Shown piece by piece: positions 24,401 to 35,158 of a stretch of DNA of 64,000 nt. Below the pieces are notes generated by a model. That model searched no databases. It was not told the DNA's origin and worked only from the letters and a program-made list of their open reading frames with translations. The DNA lies in NCBI GenBank assembly GCA_015501055.1, contig JADNYV010000047.1:124001-188000 (forward strand), given 5' to 3'. Every line of letters begins with the position of its first letter. Positions within the stretch are counted from its first letter, which is position 1. A program made the translations under genes and the position numbers. The stretch comes from Mucidula mucida. Taxonomy: Eukaryota; Basidiomycota; Agaricomycetes; Agaricales; Physalacriaceae.

Positions 24401-26837
24401 TCATATTCCAACACCTTTTTCATAAAATAATAGAAAGAGATACCTGGCAGGTTAAAGAGAAAGCCATATAGCACTGTATTAAAAAGACAATCAATCATTT
24501 GTCTTGCTTCCTTGCTAAAGAAGCAATCTTAATTGAAGTGCTTCTTCTTAGTAAAGCAAAGTATATCCCTGTATATATTAAATAAAATAGTTAGTTGTTT
24601 AAGCAATACTTAACGCTTGGGGATGTAGCACCATATTCTTTGATTTAAGCTTGACAACTGTCCAATTTGCAATATTCTAATTTACTGCTCAATACAGAAT
24701 TTAGAAGTTAAATATAAAATTACCTCTTCAATGTTGCTCTCATTATCTAACAGAAACTCATCATTTTCTATAGGCTCCCATTTCTCAATCTGAATTTTAG
24801 ATGTTGTAGACTGGCATGAATGAAAAAGGAAGTATCATCTTCAACATGCATAGAGCTGAAAGACATAGGAACCACAAATACATATGCAGAGTGAGCTGGT
24901 ACAGGCTATGTGACAGCACAAAATAGTAGTTACCATAGTCTGCTGTTTATAATTAAAGATCCACTGCACAGTTTATTGATATTGAGTAAGAATAACAAAA
25001 GGAAACAATGACCTCTGTTAGCTAAATAAGAGTTCAAGTTTGAGAAATATTCATTCAATGTGTATTTCTATCTGCATCTTTGACTACATCAATATAGCCA
25101 GGATGATTTGTGAGGATATATCTATGTGCCACAGGTTTACAACCAAGTATAAGAGTGATAAGCACAGAATTTTAAAAGGAGCAAACATGTATAATAAGTC
25201 CTGAAAGTGAAAGGGATTTGGCAATAGCAAGAAGAGTCTGTCATATCAGAACTCCAACTTTAAGAATGAAGTTATTCATAAGATTGCCTTCAGTGAAGGT
25301 AGAAAATGACTTTGCTTATTAAAAGCAGTGACCTATAAAGTGAACTATGCATATGAGTAAATTAACAAAATTTACACATTACGTACTTTGAATACAAAAA
25401 TTTGAGTTTTTGTTGGAAGTTGAATAATATTAAGACATAGCTTGTCTTTAACACCAGGGCAAAACTTAATAGTTACACCAACAATATAGGTTATTTCTGC
25501 TATAGCCTTCCTTACTTCCTGGACTACATCTGCAATCAAACTATTGATCACTATAGAATCACTTGCAAAGTCCACTGTCATGTCAGAGGAATGTGTTCAC
25601 TTAAAGGCAGAAAGATCTGTCCATGTTAAAATATGATGCACATTCACAGAAAGTGATTCTGTTTGATTGCTTCATGAAAGCCTTACTCAACTATAGAAGA
25701 CATTAGCTCTAATTGAATTTAGAAAAAAAAAACCCCAATCTTAAGATGAATTTGTATCTAATAGTTTTATAGGTAAATGTACAACTGTTTTCAAAGTCTT
25801 TTGAATCTTCTAAAGCTTTGCGCAAATAATAAAAAGTGACTTTATTGGTATTAAACACTCAGCTTAAATCTTTTTGAACTGATTGACAACATTATATTTG
25901 GCTTTTCAAATTGTTTAGCCCTTTATGCCACTCATATACTTAAGAACCTATCATGATAATTACTATATAATCCTTCTTGCATGTATTTGTACTTAATACT
26001 TACATTAAAAGTGTGATCAACCTTTGCAATATTTAACAATAAAGCTGCTTATGCACAATTTATAATGCATGTTGACATAGTCTGTATACATAGCAGTAAG
26101 ATATCCTATAAATGGCGGAGAGCCCACAAATCCTGTAGGATTATTAAAGACAGAAAAGACTAGAATCTGCTCTTTACTATGTCTTTCATAGTGAGCAGCA
26201 GCAGTATAGTAGGCAAGCTTACACCAAGCATGATACTTGCTTTGCAACTGTAAGATTATTTCTACAAACAGAGATGGTTCAAGCTGCCTCACAATCCTTG
26301 ATGAAAGCTCCCATATTATCTCCTTATTAAGGACACCACGGGCAAATATAAATTCTAATAAAACTAGATAAGCACATAATAGCATAATGAAACAGTAGGT
26401 AACTCATCAGGGAAAAACTCTTGTACAAATTGTGGAAGTTGGGCAATAATAAATGAATCAATTCTAAGCAAAGTTAAACCACAGCCTAACTATAATGCAC
26501 AACTCAAGTTATACCAAAAGCTATTGATAAACAAAAAATAGGCAACTGGGCTTTGTCAAATTTGTGGGGCAATAAGCTTATCAGGATAGCCTATATTAAT
26601 AATTAATATTAGTATTATGTGTTAAGATAAACTTACTGTGCTTCGAGAGCAGCTTTTTACATAGACATTTGAACTTCCAAGGGCAACTGAACAGGTATGT
26701 AGGCAGCCATATAAAGACATCACACTCATACAGTTAATTAAGAGTGAATTCAATGAGACTGGCTTGCTTGAGTGCAAATATAGGGTGAACAGCATAATCA
26801 AACAGTTGCTCACATTAATAGCAAAGTGGTTAATTGT
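24401..26837. other. AT-rich, CpG-depleted block, probably a decayed transposon
   Basis: Between 24421 and 26820 I count only six CpG dinucleotides by eye, and none from 24661 to 25380, while flanking DNA is CpG-rich. The longest ORF (26017-26385, minus, 122 codons) has a plausible protein-like composition (KYHAWCKLAYYTAAAHYERH) but I cannot assign it. The block separates repeat block A from the IFI27-like gene fragment. Methylation-driven C-to-T decay of an old element is the simplest reading. Confidence 0.6.
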
Positions 26838-27070
26838 CCAGCCAGATATGCTGGAACGTGCTTTCTTCCTTTACCTTGTGTATGACGAGTGTTATGTCGC
26901 TCACGTGTAAGATCCCCAGCTCTTGGGAAGATGCTAAGAACAAAGTCACAACCATCATGGACAACACGCACATCATATTCCACGATATTGCAAACAAATA
27001 CAAAAAATCTGAGATTGTCGAACTCAAAGATATTCAAAACTCATTACAGAGATTTCCTGAAATTGAGTAG
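26838..27070 (+). pseudogene. Fragment of an IFI6/IFI27-like gene (intron plus exon)
   Basis: The stretch up to about 27033 matches the 48538-49591 gene in reverse complement, including non-coding intron sequence (the words GTGTTATGTCGCTCACGTGTA and GATCCCCAG are shared). Its exon reads WEDAKNKVTTIMDNTHIIFHDIANKYKKSEIVELKD against WEDAKNKVTTVMDNTHTMINDIANEYKISEIVQLKD in the full gene. The signal peptide exon, the hydrophobic part and the IFI27-like domain are missing. It ends shortly before the 3' end of the Mid1 gene. Confidence 0.8.
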
Positions 27071-27111
27071 AAAGTCGAAAGAAGATAACTCATCCATGAG
27101 TTAACCAACCT

Positions 27112-28581
27112 TCACCCGAGATTACACCACACGTTCCCATACGCGTCCTGGGCAACCCCCGTCAGACCCTCGCCCTCTATACCATCCTCCCCATTATCGA
27201 TATACCCTACACCGTAACTACTCGCAGCATTGAACCTCGGCACAGGACACTTGATGCCCAAGAACGCAGGACACGCCCGGTCAACAGCCGTACACCTCTC
27301 GATACACGGTTGTAGAACCGTGTATGTCTCGGTGTACGGAGGGAAGGTGGGATTTCTCGGTTGGGCGGACGTCGGCTGGGATGACAAGGCGGAGAATACT
27401 TTCTGTGCACTGTCGTCGGAGGATGACGAGGAAGACGTGTCCTCGGCACAGCGCGGGAAGCTAACGGTGCAGAGCCAACGACGATACTCGCGCTGACAGT
27501 CGTTGCACGAGACGAGGGGAGAGTAGTCGTCTCGGCCGCACGCGTATGTCGTCAAAGTAGTCGTGAAATTGGTGAGAGATGACAGCAGAGGCCCAGAGAT
27601 CGCCAAAGGTAGATTGCTCGCGTTGTACATTGTAAACGGATTGGAGGGCTGTGGTAGTGGGACTGCGTATGCGATACTCGGGCAATATGGCAGCTGAGAG
27701 ATGAGCGGACACGAGAAAGATGCTGAAGAGTGTATTAGAACACCAAACACGATGACCAGTAATGACTTGCCTGATTTTGTTCGAAAGTAGAGTGGACCAC
27801 TGACTTTGGAATCGGCAATGACAGCATAGGCCGTATAATTTGTGGAAGGAGAAAGCCCTTCGATAGTCCACTGAGACCGCCATCCATCTTCGTCCTTCAA
27901 CCATAGCCTTTGGTCAGCCACTGTCCCCGTTGAGGTCTGCGACTTTAGCGCGCAGCCGGTCAGCATGCTGCTTGTCGTCCTGGACAGAATAATAGAGAAA
28001 TTGGACGAAATGGAGGGCGCAGCAGGAACCGACAGGTTGGCTGGAGGCAGAGTATAGTTCGGGTACGTTGGTATCTCTGCCGACCACGACGCCACTGGCG
28101 GGGAGAATATTATCGCTTGGTTGCCCGAAGAGTCCCCGAAAAACGGCATTTCTGGGAGAATCTCGTGCATTGGTCCTGCACCGACCATCAATACCGCGAC
28201 TGAGAGCAATATATCGGACGCACCATTCTCCGACACACCAACCTCGTAGGCGACATCAGCGCCATCGCTCACAGCGAGCACACCGCCATTTGCGAACGGT
28301 CCATTGAACGACCCATACCCGTCGTTCAGCTCGATTTCGTACACGTCTGTGCCCCCGCTTGGACCGGGATCGACCTCGGAGGACGAGACGTTGGTCACAA
28401 AGAATCTAGGAGAGGTCCCTGTCGCACATAGCGCCACGGAAATCGTAAGGTTGTCCGATGCTGGGACGGTGAATACTAGCGAGTCGTCGGATGGGCGCAG
28501 TCTGTCGAGGAGTAATTGTTGTCGCGACTGGGCGACGACGAGCGCGGCGCTGACGAGGCACCATAGGCTCTCCGGTAGCAT
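27112..28581 (-). CDS. mid1: Mid1, stretch-activated calcium channel regulatory subunit
   Basis: ATG 28581 (MLPESLWCLVSAALVVAQS) gives a signal peptide; an upstream in-frame ATG at 28641 exists but delays it. The protein (about 473 residues after removing one intron) has a long glycosylation-rich extracellular part and the diagnostic Cys-rich C-terminus: CGRDDYSPLVSCNDCQREYRRWLC, SFPRC, LQPCIERCTAVDRACPAFLG, KCPVPRFNAASSYGVGYID and YGNVWC. Mid1 associates with the Cch1 channel in the plasma membrane/ER and supports calcium entry on mating, cell-wall or ER stress. A 48-nt GC-AG intron at 27723-27770 removes residues that do not fit before SFSCPLISQLPYCPSIAY. No frameshift was seen. Confidence 0.9.
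   Translation of the reverse strand: MLPESLWCLVSAALVVAQSRQQLLLDRLRPSDDSLVFTVPASDNLTISVALCATGTSPRFFVTNVSSSEVDPGPSGGTDVYEIELNDGYGSFNGPFANGGVLAVSDGADVAYEVGVSENGASDILLSVAVLMVGAGPMHEILPEMPFFGDSSGNQAIIFSPPVASWSAEIPTYPNYTLPPANLSVPAAPSISSNFSIILSRTTSSMLTGCALKSQTSTGTVADQRLWLKDEDGWRSQWTIEGLSPSTNYTAYAVIADSKVSGPLYFRTKSGKSLLVIVFGVLIHSSASFSCPLISQLPYCPSIAYAVPLPQPSNPFTMYNASNLPLAISGPLLSSLTNFTTTLTTYACGRDDYSPLVSCNDCQREYRRWLCTVSFPRCAEDTSSSSSSDDSAQKVFSALSSQPTSAQPRNPTFPPYTETYTVLQPCIERCTAVDRACPAFLGIKCPVPRFNAASSYGVGYIDNGEDGIEGEGLTGVAQDAYGNVWCNLG
27723..27770 (-). other. GC-AG intron in mid1
   Basis: On the minus strand the 48 nt start GCAAGT directly after a CAG and end CTTCAG, with TTCTAATAC as a likely branch site. 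Removal joins FRTKSA to SFSCPL. Because 48 is a multiple of three, retention would add 16 residues without a stop. Confidence 0.55.
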
Positions 28582-29082
28582 GGGCGCGTCGTGGAGATCA
28601 AAGTCCGGGATAAAAGCTTTTGGACCACGTGCCTGCTGCATCTACTTTGCGAGGTGGAATCGGAATACTCCGCTAACGGACTACAATCGTATCGCACTTG
28701 TCTCACTCTGCTGAAACCTCACAAACACGCCTCCAGCATAAAAAGCAAATTTCCACGCAACAATCTACCCTTACAGCTCCCCATAACCTTGTCGAGCTCA
28801 GCCTTCATTGCCACATTAACTGCTCCCGTCCTAATCCATACGTAGGTTGGAATGTCCCTTATTGTCCAGACGCCTCTTTCGATTTCTGCCTCCTTGGCAT
28901 TACCGTCTGGAACTCTCAGCTTTCATCATTACAATGAACTCGCGCGTCATTGCAGCATGACTTCAATCGACCTTGAGAAGCTGTCCCTTGTGTACCCATG
29001 AAAACCAATTCCCATTGCCCCAACTTAACACGCGTCCAGCACAAAAAAAGAAACCCCTACAAAGACTCTATCTCTACTACCC

Positions 29083-29875
29083 TCAAAGCTCAGTCGAGAG
29101 CGCCGTGACCTGGTCAAGCTCAGCCTTCGTCGCACCAACCGCATTCTAGATTTCTCAAATATCAATACCACACACTCGGACAAACCAAATAACACACCTT
29201 GGTGACCTTGCCCAGCTGATGCTCAACCGTATCCGCAACACCCAGCTTCTGTCCCAACGCCGTCTTCGCACGCGCCATCTGGAACTGAATAAAGAACTTG
29301 GGCCCCTTCACTTTGGCCAGAATCGCTGAAGATGCGCCGGATTGTGACTGTGTTCACCGTCAGTCAATTCCCCCCCCGTGTATGTTATGTAGTACGTACG
29401 CGAATACCCGCCTCGACGGCGAGATACACGTTCAGCTGGTTCTGCAGCGTGTCCAGGTCAGCAGTCGCCGGGTCTGTCGGCGTCGCGAATTCTTGCCTAC
29501 CATCGACGTTAGCGAAATGGGGAGTGCACAAGAAGTAAAACAACGGACAACGCGAAGCCCACAGGGGACAACTTTGACTGCTGGAAGTCAATGTCGCTGA
29601 ACGATATGCCCCCAGATGTGACATCAGGAACACCGGGTACGACTTCGACCTGCAATCAAATGAATGAGCATGCGAGAGTGCGCCCAGTAATATATGCAAG
29701 CGCCTACGCTCGTGTCGCAAGTAACCGCCGACAGCCCAGCGAGCTGGTCCGCCACCTCGGCAGGCAGCGCTGTGTTCCCGGTGATAAAACAAGGATTCGC
29801 CTGTCTCTTCAACGGCGCCGCAAGGACACCAGAGATCGAGAGGATAGCGACGAAGACGACGGAGAATGCGAGCAT
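29083..29875 (-). CDS. Small secreted protein, uncharacterised agaricomycete-type family
   Basis: ATG 29875 gives a clear signal peptide (MLAFSVVFVAILSISGVLAA) followed by LKRQANPCFITGNTALPAEVADQLAGL, VEVVPGVPDVTSGGISFSDIDFQQSKL, and a segment containing LDTLQNQLNVYLAVEAGIR. Four introns can be placed; the C-terminus is KNAVGATKAELDQVTALSTEL with TGA at 29083. The mature part is about 150-160 residues with two cysteines (CFITG and TCDTS), no transmembrane helix and mixed helical/strand propensity. I recognise the general pattern of a conserved agaricomycete secreted protein but know no function. Reading frames are intact throughout, in contrast to several neighbours. Confidence 0.75.
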
Positions 29876-30344
29876 GGTAAGGAGAGGATTAGTAGGAGTG
29901 AAAATGAACGAATGAGGAACCAGTCCTAGAAGAGGCTTTGGGAAAGAAAGGGAATGAGGGTCAGAGTGAGGTGGCCGCTGAGGCTTTTATAGTACCGTGT
30001 GCAGAGTTGTCATGGGGTTTTTTCCGTCAGAACAACGCGTGTTCGAGTCCACGAGGTGAACAGGTACGCGGATCGACGTGGTCGCCAGGGGCGACGGATC
30101 ACCGAGACATATCCATTGGCATTATCAACGAACGTCAAAGGTGCACTAGGGACCGTGCACTGCGCAGAGCGAACAGTCGATGAGGCAAATCTTCCACTTG
30201 TCATAAAAATCCAATTTGGAACACGCGCCAGCCAGCCATAACGCGAATATGGAGACCGGGCCTGAGGGAAGCCAAACTCATACAGCACAAAGTGAAGGAT
30301 TCGAAACAAGCATACCTTCGTCAGAAGTGTGACGAGCAGTCGTT
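29876..30344. other. Intergenic
   Basis: This is the upstream flank of the small secreted protein. ORFs on both strands are short and mirror each other; no repeat or site was identified. Confidence 0.4.
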
Positions 30345-30852
30345 CATATACTTATAAGAGGCTGATTCCTGCGACGATGCATTTGATCCCGTCATTCAAG
30401 AAGACTGGGAAGAAAGGCTGCATCGTAAGATCTTGAGAGTACGACTTCTTGGCAAATGCTTCAATTTTGCCAGGCCGAGCAACAGGGAGTAGCTCCAGAA
30501 AAGTGTGTGAAATTCTGTCTGGGAAGGATAATCATTCCGACTAGTATAAAGTACTTCAAACACTAATCGAACTTACAGCAAGCATTGCAGGATACTGGAC
30601 ACTTGCGCTGGAGACGCGAAGGAAAGCGGCCTCATGTCTTAAGTAGATGATTCGATCTAAATGGCGGGAAGAAAGTAGCTGCCGCGTCTCAATATTTGGA
30701 AGCGCTTGGCTGTAGTAGGAGCCGCCGACGAGTAGTGCGAATGGGTTATGCTTCCCTGCCCCAAGATTGTCGCGATACAGCATCTCAAAAAGGTAGAGGG
30801 GTTCGACCACTGAGAGGACTAGTAAGCCATCTGCTGTATTGGGCCAACACAT
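30345..30852 (-). pseudogene. Fragment of a sacsin-like gene
   Basis: The minus strand reads LLVLSVVEPLYLFEMLYRD then SYYSQALPNIETRQLLSS, which matches LSVLAPPLYLYLLEMLYRD and AFYSQALPNTERQICAS in the second module of the sacsin-like gene (about 16000-16180, plus strand). The match stops at PAMLA, where a GTAAGT donor is followed by more protein-like sequence to about 30345 that I cannot align. Neither the ATP-binding motif nor the BTB domain is present. It is therefore an inverted, truncated relative of the 10.5-19.2 kb gene, or the remnant of a further family member. Confidence 0.65.
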
Positions 30853-30921
30853 AAGTATGAGTTGTTCAACCCGACTAAGTACTGCGGTAACGGATGCATG
30901 AGCGACGAAGCCTAATAATCC

Positions 30922-31793
30922 TCAGCCCTGACTTGAGGCTACACAACTCTTCAACATCAAATCCACCACATTGCCTTCGTCCAGGTCAAATGTCATATCG
31001 TCATCAAACGCCACAGCATATTGCACACTTGTTCCACCAGCCGTCTCAGCCCTATTGATCTTACTCACTGCCCAATAGCCCGACGCGTCGTCCTCACCGT
31101 GCCCTCGATGATAGAATTTGGTGGAGAAAAGCACAGCGGGGGTCCCGAGGAAAACCTTTACGACGTCTAGAGTCATGTATGGGATGTTCGATGGAGGGGG
31201 AGGTCGTGGACTATCGGATTGTGCCCGTGGCGTGTTAGCGGCTTTGCCCAGCACGCTTTCTAAGAATACGTTATACCTAGAGAGGGTTGGTTAATGGCGA
31301 CCGTGGTGACGGAGGACAGCGACTGACTCTTCATCCACCCGGTCTTCAAGAAATTTATGAAATCGGTCTCCGTACTTGCGCACATCCGGACCCAATTTGT
31401 CGCGCTCATAGTAGCAGAGTGCAGCCGTTGCGTAGTGAAGCCTATAGAAATGACTGTGATGCGTTGAATACGTGTTCCATAGACGCCAAAAGTGACTAAC
31501 TCTTCAAGTGTGACTGGTGTCTTTGCGATGGCATCATCCCATCCTCGCAGGAGCTCGTCAACATCTTCGTTGGCGTCGTACTTGAATTGCTTCCTGACCC
31601 AAGGCGCGTTGGAGTTGGCGAGTTCTTTCAGCATGCGATCACGCTTCGTCGGGTCTGTTGCGAGATATTCTGCGGACTCGCCGTGCAGTATGAGGTAGTT
31701 GGCGACGGTGGACGCGTGTTGGATAGCGATGGTTCCCAATGTGGTGGTGGCATGGTATAATGAATGTGGTAGTAACATGAGAGTGAGAGACAC
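30922..31793 (-). CDS. Uncharacterised protein with possible Tudor-like C-terminal segment (5' end uncertain)
   Basis: Two introns with good donors (GTTAGT, 57 nt; GTCAGT, 51 nt) join three open exons into YLILHGESAEYLATDPTKR... VTLEELHYATAALCYYERDKL... FHKFLEDRVDEEYNVFLESVLGK... then SGYWAVSKINRAE and YAVAFDDDMTFDLDEGNVVDLM. The last part, alternating strands with FDDDMTFDLD, looks like a Tudor/chromo-like reader, but this is a shape judgement only. The first Met in frame (31793) is probably not the true start: protein-like sequence (EVWKELLKLCHW, PWEKYVSLTLM) continues upstream in shifting frames, so the N-terminal exons are either missing or broken. Function unknown. Confidence 0.55.
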
Positions 31794-31965
31794 GTATTTT
31801 TCCCACGGCTTCTTAACAGAACCAGTGGCACAATTTGAGCAGCTCTTTCCAGACCTCCTCCTTCTACGCCTGACAATCGGGCATCACTTCAAAGCCCACA
31901 GACTAATTATTGTCACCATTCAGGACAACAATCTTCGACGATTCGATTAAACCTTCAAAAAATAT

Positions 31966-32650
31966 CTAGGAGCCCATGAGCTTCTCATTCTTGACCGGAA
32001 AACCCAACATGTTGATTATGTTTAGGCCGTGCACGGAACCAAACTCAGAGGTGTACATGGCATTCTCTGCCATGGGATACATGATGCCGATACCTTAGCT
32101 GCACCGAGCTTGCTTATGGTAGTGGTCCCTTCGGTCACATATGAGCCCGCTGGAACTTTGACCGAGATGAACTTCGGGGTCGTGATATCTAATGAGGAGC
32201 GAACCGACTAACAAGGCAAGGACTTACTCTCCTTTATCGGCCCCATCAAGGATGCCTTGAGATACTGTACGAAGCCAGGTGTTATCAAGACGACTTTTAG
32301 GGAATACGTCTCAATGCCTGATCACTCCGGCCGTTTATTGTCTAGTCAGATTTTCTCCAAGTTTGATCTTTGTTCGTTAGCTAGGGATGCTTACCTTATT
32401 ACAGAAGTGTCGCGTCCGCGTACCAAGTCAGATGCATAGCTCTCGAGTTGTTCATCTCATGCAGCTGGAAATGACACGGCACTACGCGTAGAACGATGAA
32501 AGAGGTTCGGTATTCCGGTATATGATTGATCACCAGCGGTGTTTAAGCTGCAATACATAGGCAGCTAGAGGAGAACGTGCGCGAAAAGACAGTCTGAAGG
32601 TCCAGGATGTCGTTCAGAAGCGAGTCATCGATGGACAGCTCATCTTGAAT
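31966..32650 (-). pseudogene. Unrecognised coding remnant
   Basis: The minus strand shows exon-like pieces with splice borders: PGFVQYLKASLMGPIKE, then after a 39-nt GTAAGT..TTAG gap DITTPKFISVKVPAGSYVTE, TTTISKLGAAK, and finally IGIMYPMAENAMYTSEFG through NEKLMGS with TAG at 31966. A one-base loss is needed between the last two. Upstream pieces (SIDDSLLNDILDLQTVFSRTF, FIVLRVVPCHFQLHEMNN) are in other frames. I do not recognise the family; hydrophobic segments are few and no signal peptide was found. Confidence 0.4.
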
Positions 32651-32774
32651 TTAACTAAGCGTTCTTTGCTCCTATAAGTTAAAGTCATCAATCAAGCCTC
32701 AAACGTCGGCGATAGCGTGGTGAATTCAAAATTGACCTTGGCAACACACCGGCCTTGGCTGCCCGGACCCCAAG

Positions 32775-32782
32775 TATATAAA
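32775..32782 (+). promoter_or_regulatory. TATA box of the small secreted protein gene
   Basis: TATATAAA lies 84 bases before the ATG at 32866, followed by a pyrimidine-rich leader (TTTTCCCCCACCCACTC), the usual layout of strongly expressed basidiomycete genes. Confidence 0.55.
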
Positions 32783-32865
32783 GCCAACCGTCCAATTTTG
32801 GTTGCTTTTTGCTACCACTCGCTGAGCATAACACATTCTTTTCCCCCACCCACTCATTTTCAGCC

Positions 32866-33692
32866 ATGAAATTTGCTCTTGCTGCCGCCCTCGTCGCTGC
32901 ACCTGCCGTCTTTGCGCACCTGCCCTCTGTGCACCATGCGCGGCACGCCGCCCCAGTGCAAGCCCGCGCGGAGTTGGACCAGCAGACGTGCATCGACGCT
33001 GTCAAGAGTATGGGCGAATACTACATTTACGATGCTTCTTGTGTCAACCTGGTGCGTTGGATTGATTTGTGGTATGGTTCGACATTAAGCTGATGTCGGG
33101 CAGATCTACAGCTGTCTCGGCGCTGCCAACAAGACTGAACAAGTTTGGAGCGACGCCAGCTGTGTTGCTGCTGCGACTTGCGATGGTGTATGTGCCCGAC
33201 TTGGCTTCGAATAATGGGGTGGGACTGACGAAACGTAGACACGCAACCTCCTTACCCTCGCACAATGCGAAAACCCAGCCGTTAATGCTACAGCCTCTGG
33301 CTTCTTGGATTACGAAGTACGCTCATCACCGTTCCCTTGCACGCATTTTTTTTTGACATGGTATAGGTCTACGCCAGCATCGTCGGCGAATGCGCCTATG
33401 ACGAGGACGGGTGCTCCATGACGCAGCAGAATTACGTCGACTTCTTCTATAGCACCTCTCCAGCATCAACTCCACCGAATGGCCTGCGTAAGCCCTCTTC
33501 TCCATTCTCCCCATGGTGCCTATCTAATTCCATTACAGTAACGTCTCTGATATTGTCGACAACTACTGGGAGCCCATCAAAGAGTGGACAGCCGTCGACG
33601 GCGACGACATCCCGTACCGCAACTTTGCCGACTGGCTCGTCTACTCGGACTCGTTCGCAGACGGGGACTGTGATGCTGACGCCGACGCATAG
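32866..33692 (+). CDS. Small secreted Cys-containing protein of unknown function
   Basis: ATG 32866 opens a signal peptide (MKFALAAALVAAPAVFAH). Exons joined across four introns read CIDAVKSMGEYYIYDASCVNL, IYSCLGAANKTEQVWSDASC, TRNLLTLAQCENPAVNATASG, VYASIVGECAYDEDGCSMTQQNYVDFFYS and NVSDIVDNYWEPIKEWTAVDG, ending FADGDCDADADA with TAG 33690-33692. About nine cysteines in the mature protein suggest disulfides and an apoplastic role. A single C seems lost near 33455 (AGCACCTCTCC), because the natural frame TLSSINSTEW needs one more base; the other frame is also open to a later stop, so the C-terminus is ambiguous. No family recognised. Confidence 0.7.
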
Positions 33693-33981
33693 ATGTAGAT
33701 GATGGATGGATGCTCCGGTCATTGATGACCACTCCACCGTGCGTTCCTGGTGTATTCATGGTGCCTTTTTTGTTTCGCCGGTCGATTGGACTTGTCTCGT
33801 TACCTCGCCTCTCGTATATCCATGGGTACTTAGTTGCTATGAAAATATCCTTACTGCTCGATCTACCGTCCTCAGGTCTCTGTATTCTTGCCATGACTGT
33901 AGATGGGTTGACCAGGAAATGAAGTGGTGCAAGTTCCTCTTGGGCGCTCTCAGGCTGTTACTGCAGGTCATGCTCGACTAT
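33693..33981. other. 3' flank of the secreted protein gene
   Basis: No feature beyond the likely transcript end was seen up to the 8-bp duplication GCGGCGAC that marks the next transposon. Confidence 0.4.
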
Positions 33982-34059
33982 GCGGCGACTAGGGATGTGC
34001 GCCGTACCGTTACGGGTACGGCGGCGACTAGGGATGTGCGCCGTACCGTTACGGGTACG
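33982..34059. repeat. 39-bp tandem duplication of target site plus transposon end
   Basis: The 39 bases from GCGGCGACTAGGGATG to CGGGTACG occur twice without a mismatch, at 33982-34020 and 34021-34059. The unit spans the 8-bp target duplication and the outer end of the hAT-like element, so either copy could be the true left border. Confidence 0.85.
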
Positions 34060-35150
34060 GCCGTAAGTTGCCCACCCGTATTCGGTTTACGGCCGTAAGA
34101 TACGGTCCGTAACGGCCGGAACACGGCTGTAGTGTGGCATTCAGTTATAAATATCGAGAGTTATTGACCTGTCAGTATGTAGTTAGTTTTTCTCGATGTG
34201 TGGATAAGTTGACAAGTCACCTTTGGGCCCGAAAGGAGCCTACTTCAGCCATTACCACTGAAAGACAGTCATTCAGGCAGCTTCAATGCTCAAACACTGC
34301 ACCAGAAAAGTTGATTCATGTCCTTTGATGTTTTCCGGACAGTAAATGGGTGGTCTGGGAGGCCAAATGCACCGAGAACGTCGTTGTTCATCAACAAGAT
34401 GGTCCACGTGGTAGGTGTCCCGATTGGGACAAGCCATCGCTGGCAAGGTCTTCAAGCGACATCCACAACACATTTCAGCCAGCATCAGATTGTGTTTGTC
34501 CTTGGTACTCTACATGAGGGGTCTGCTACTGGATGGATAGCGATTTGAAGACGATCTGACCCCACCAGGTGAGTGACTGTATCACGGCCGTATGACTAGA
34601 GATCACCACGAGTCGGGCGAATCCGCGAGTAACTCGTGATTCAGCTTGCCTCGGGCATCTTGGTGATCGGATTCGACCCGACTCGCGAGCCTAAGAAACT
34701 CGAGTCTGCCAAGAGTCTCGCACACAGGTTTCAGAACATCCCGACTTGCGGCGAGTACTCGCCCATTCGTCTACTTATGTTCTTCTATGCAATCCGCTGA
34801 CATGTCTACCTACATTATGCCTTCTCATATGCCTTATACTTAGAAATATCAATTGTTTTATGATTTTTTACTATGTATCGTAAGATTTGGCGAGTACTCG
34901 CTGAACTCGTGTGACTCGACTCGTTCGAACTCGAGTCACTAAGACTTGAGTCATATGGCGAGTGATGAACACTAGTTTAGGGTCACAAGTACTCTTCTGG
35001 CGAGTGCCGAGTCAACTCGAGTAAGTACTCGTGATGCTCTCTACGTATGACCGATCCGTTGACCGTACTCCAAGATTGCTCACAGTACGGGTACCATAAC
35101 CCGTATGCCATACTGTATGCACCGTACATACGGTGCGGCGCACATCCCTA
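33990..35150. mobile_element. Non-autonomous hAT-like element with GCGGCGAC target duplication
   Basis: The element begins TAGGGATGTGCGCCG and ends with its reverse complement CGGCGCACATCCCTA at 35150. It is bordered by the 8-bp repeat GCGGCGAC at 33982-33989 and 35151-35158. An 8-bp target duplication with TAGGG-type ends is the hAT superfamily pattern. GTACGG/CCGTAC-rich subterminal sequence lies inside both ends. The left end is present twice (33990 and 34029) through a 39-bp tandem duplication. The interior has no transposase ORF, and a second element (34597-35043) is nested in it. Confidence 0.8.
34597..35043. mobile_element. 447-bp hAT-like MITE, copy 1 (nested)
   Basis: It is bordered by CGTATGAC at 34589-34596 and 35044-35051, a perfect 8-bp target duplication. 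Ends are TAGAGATCACCACGAGT and, in reverse complement, TAGAGAGCATCACGAGT. The body is filled with ACTCG/CGAGT words in both orientations, so the strand can form extensive hairpins. A second copy in the same orientation lies at 62106-62549. There is no ORF; movement would need a hAT transposase from elsewhere. Confidence 0.9.
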
Positions 35151-35158
35151 GCGGCGAC

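Noticed and set aside
33447..33702. Second open frame in the last exon of the small secreted protein gene
   Set aside because: It reads a Ser/Thr/Pro-rich tail, but the other frame gives a natural acidic sequence and ends at a stop directly after DADADA; I prefer a one-base loss.
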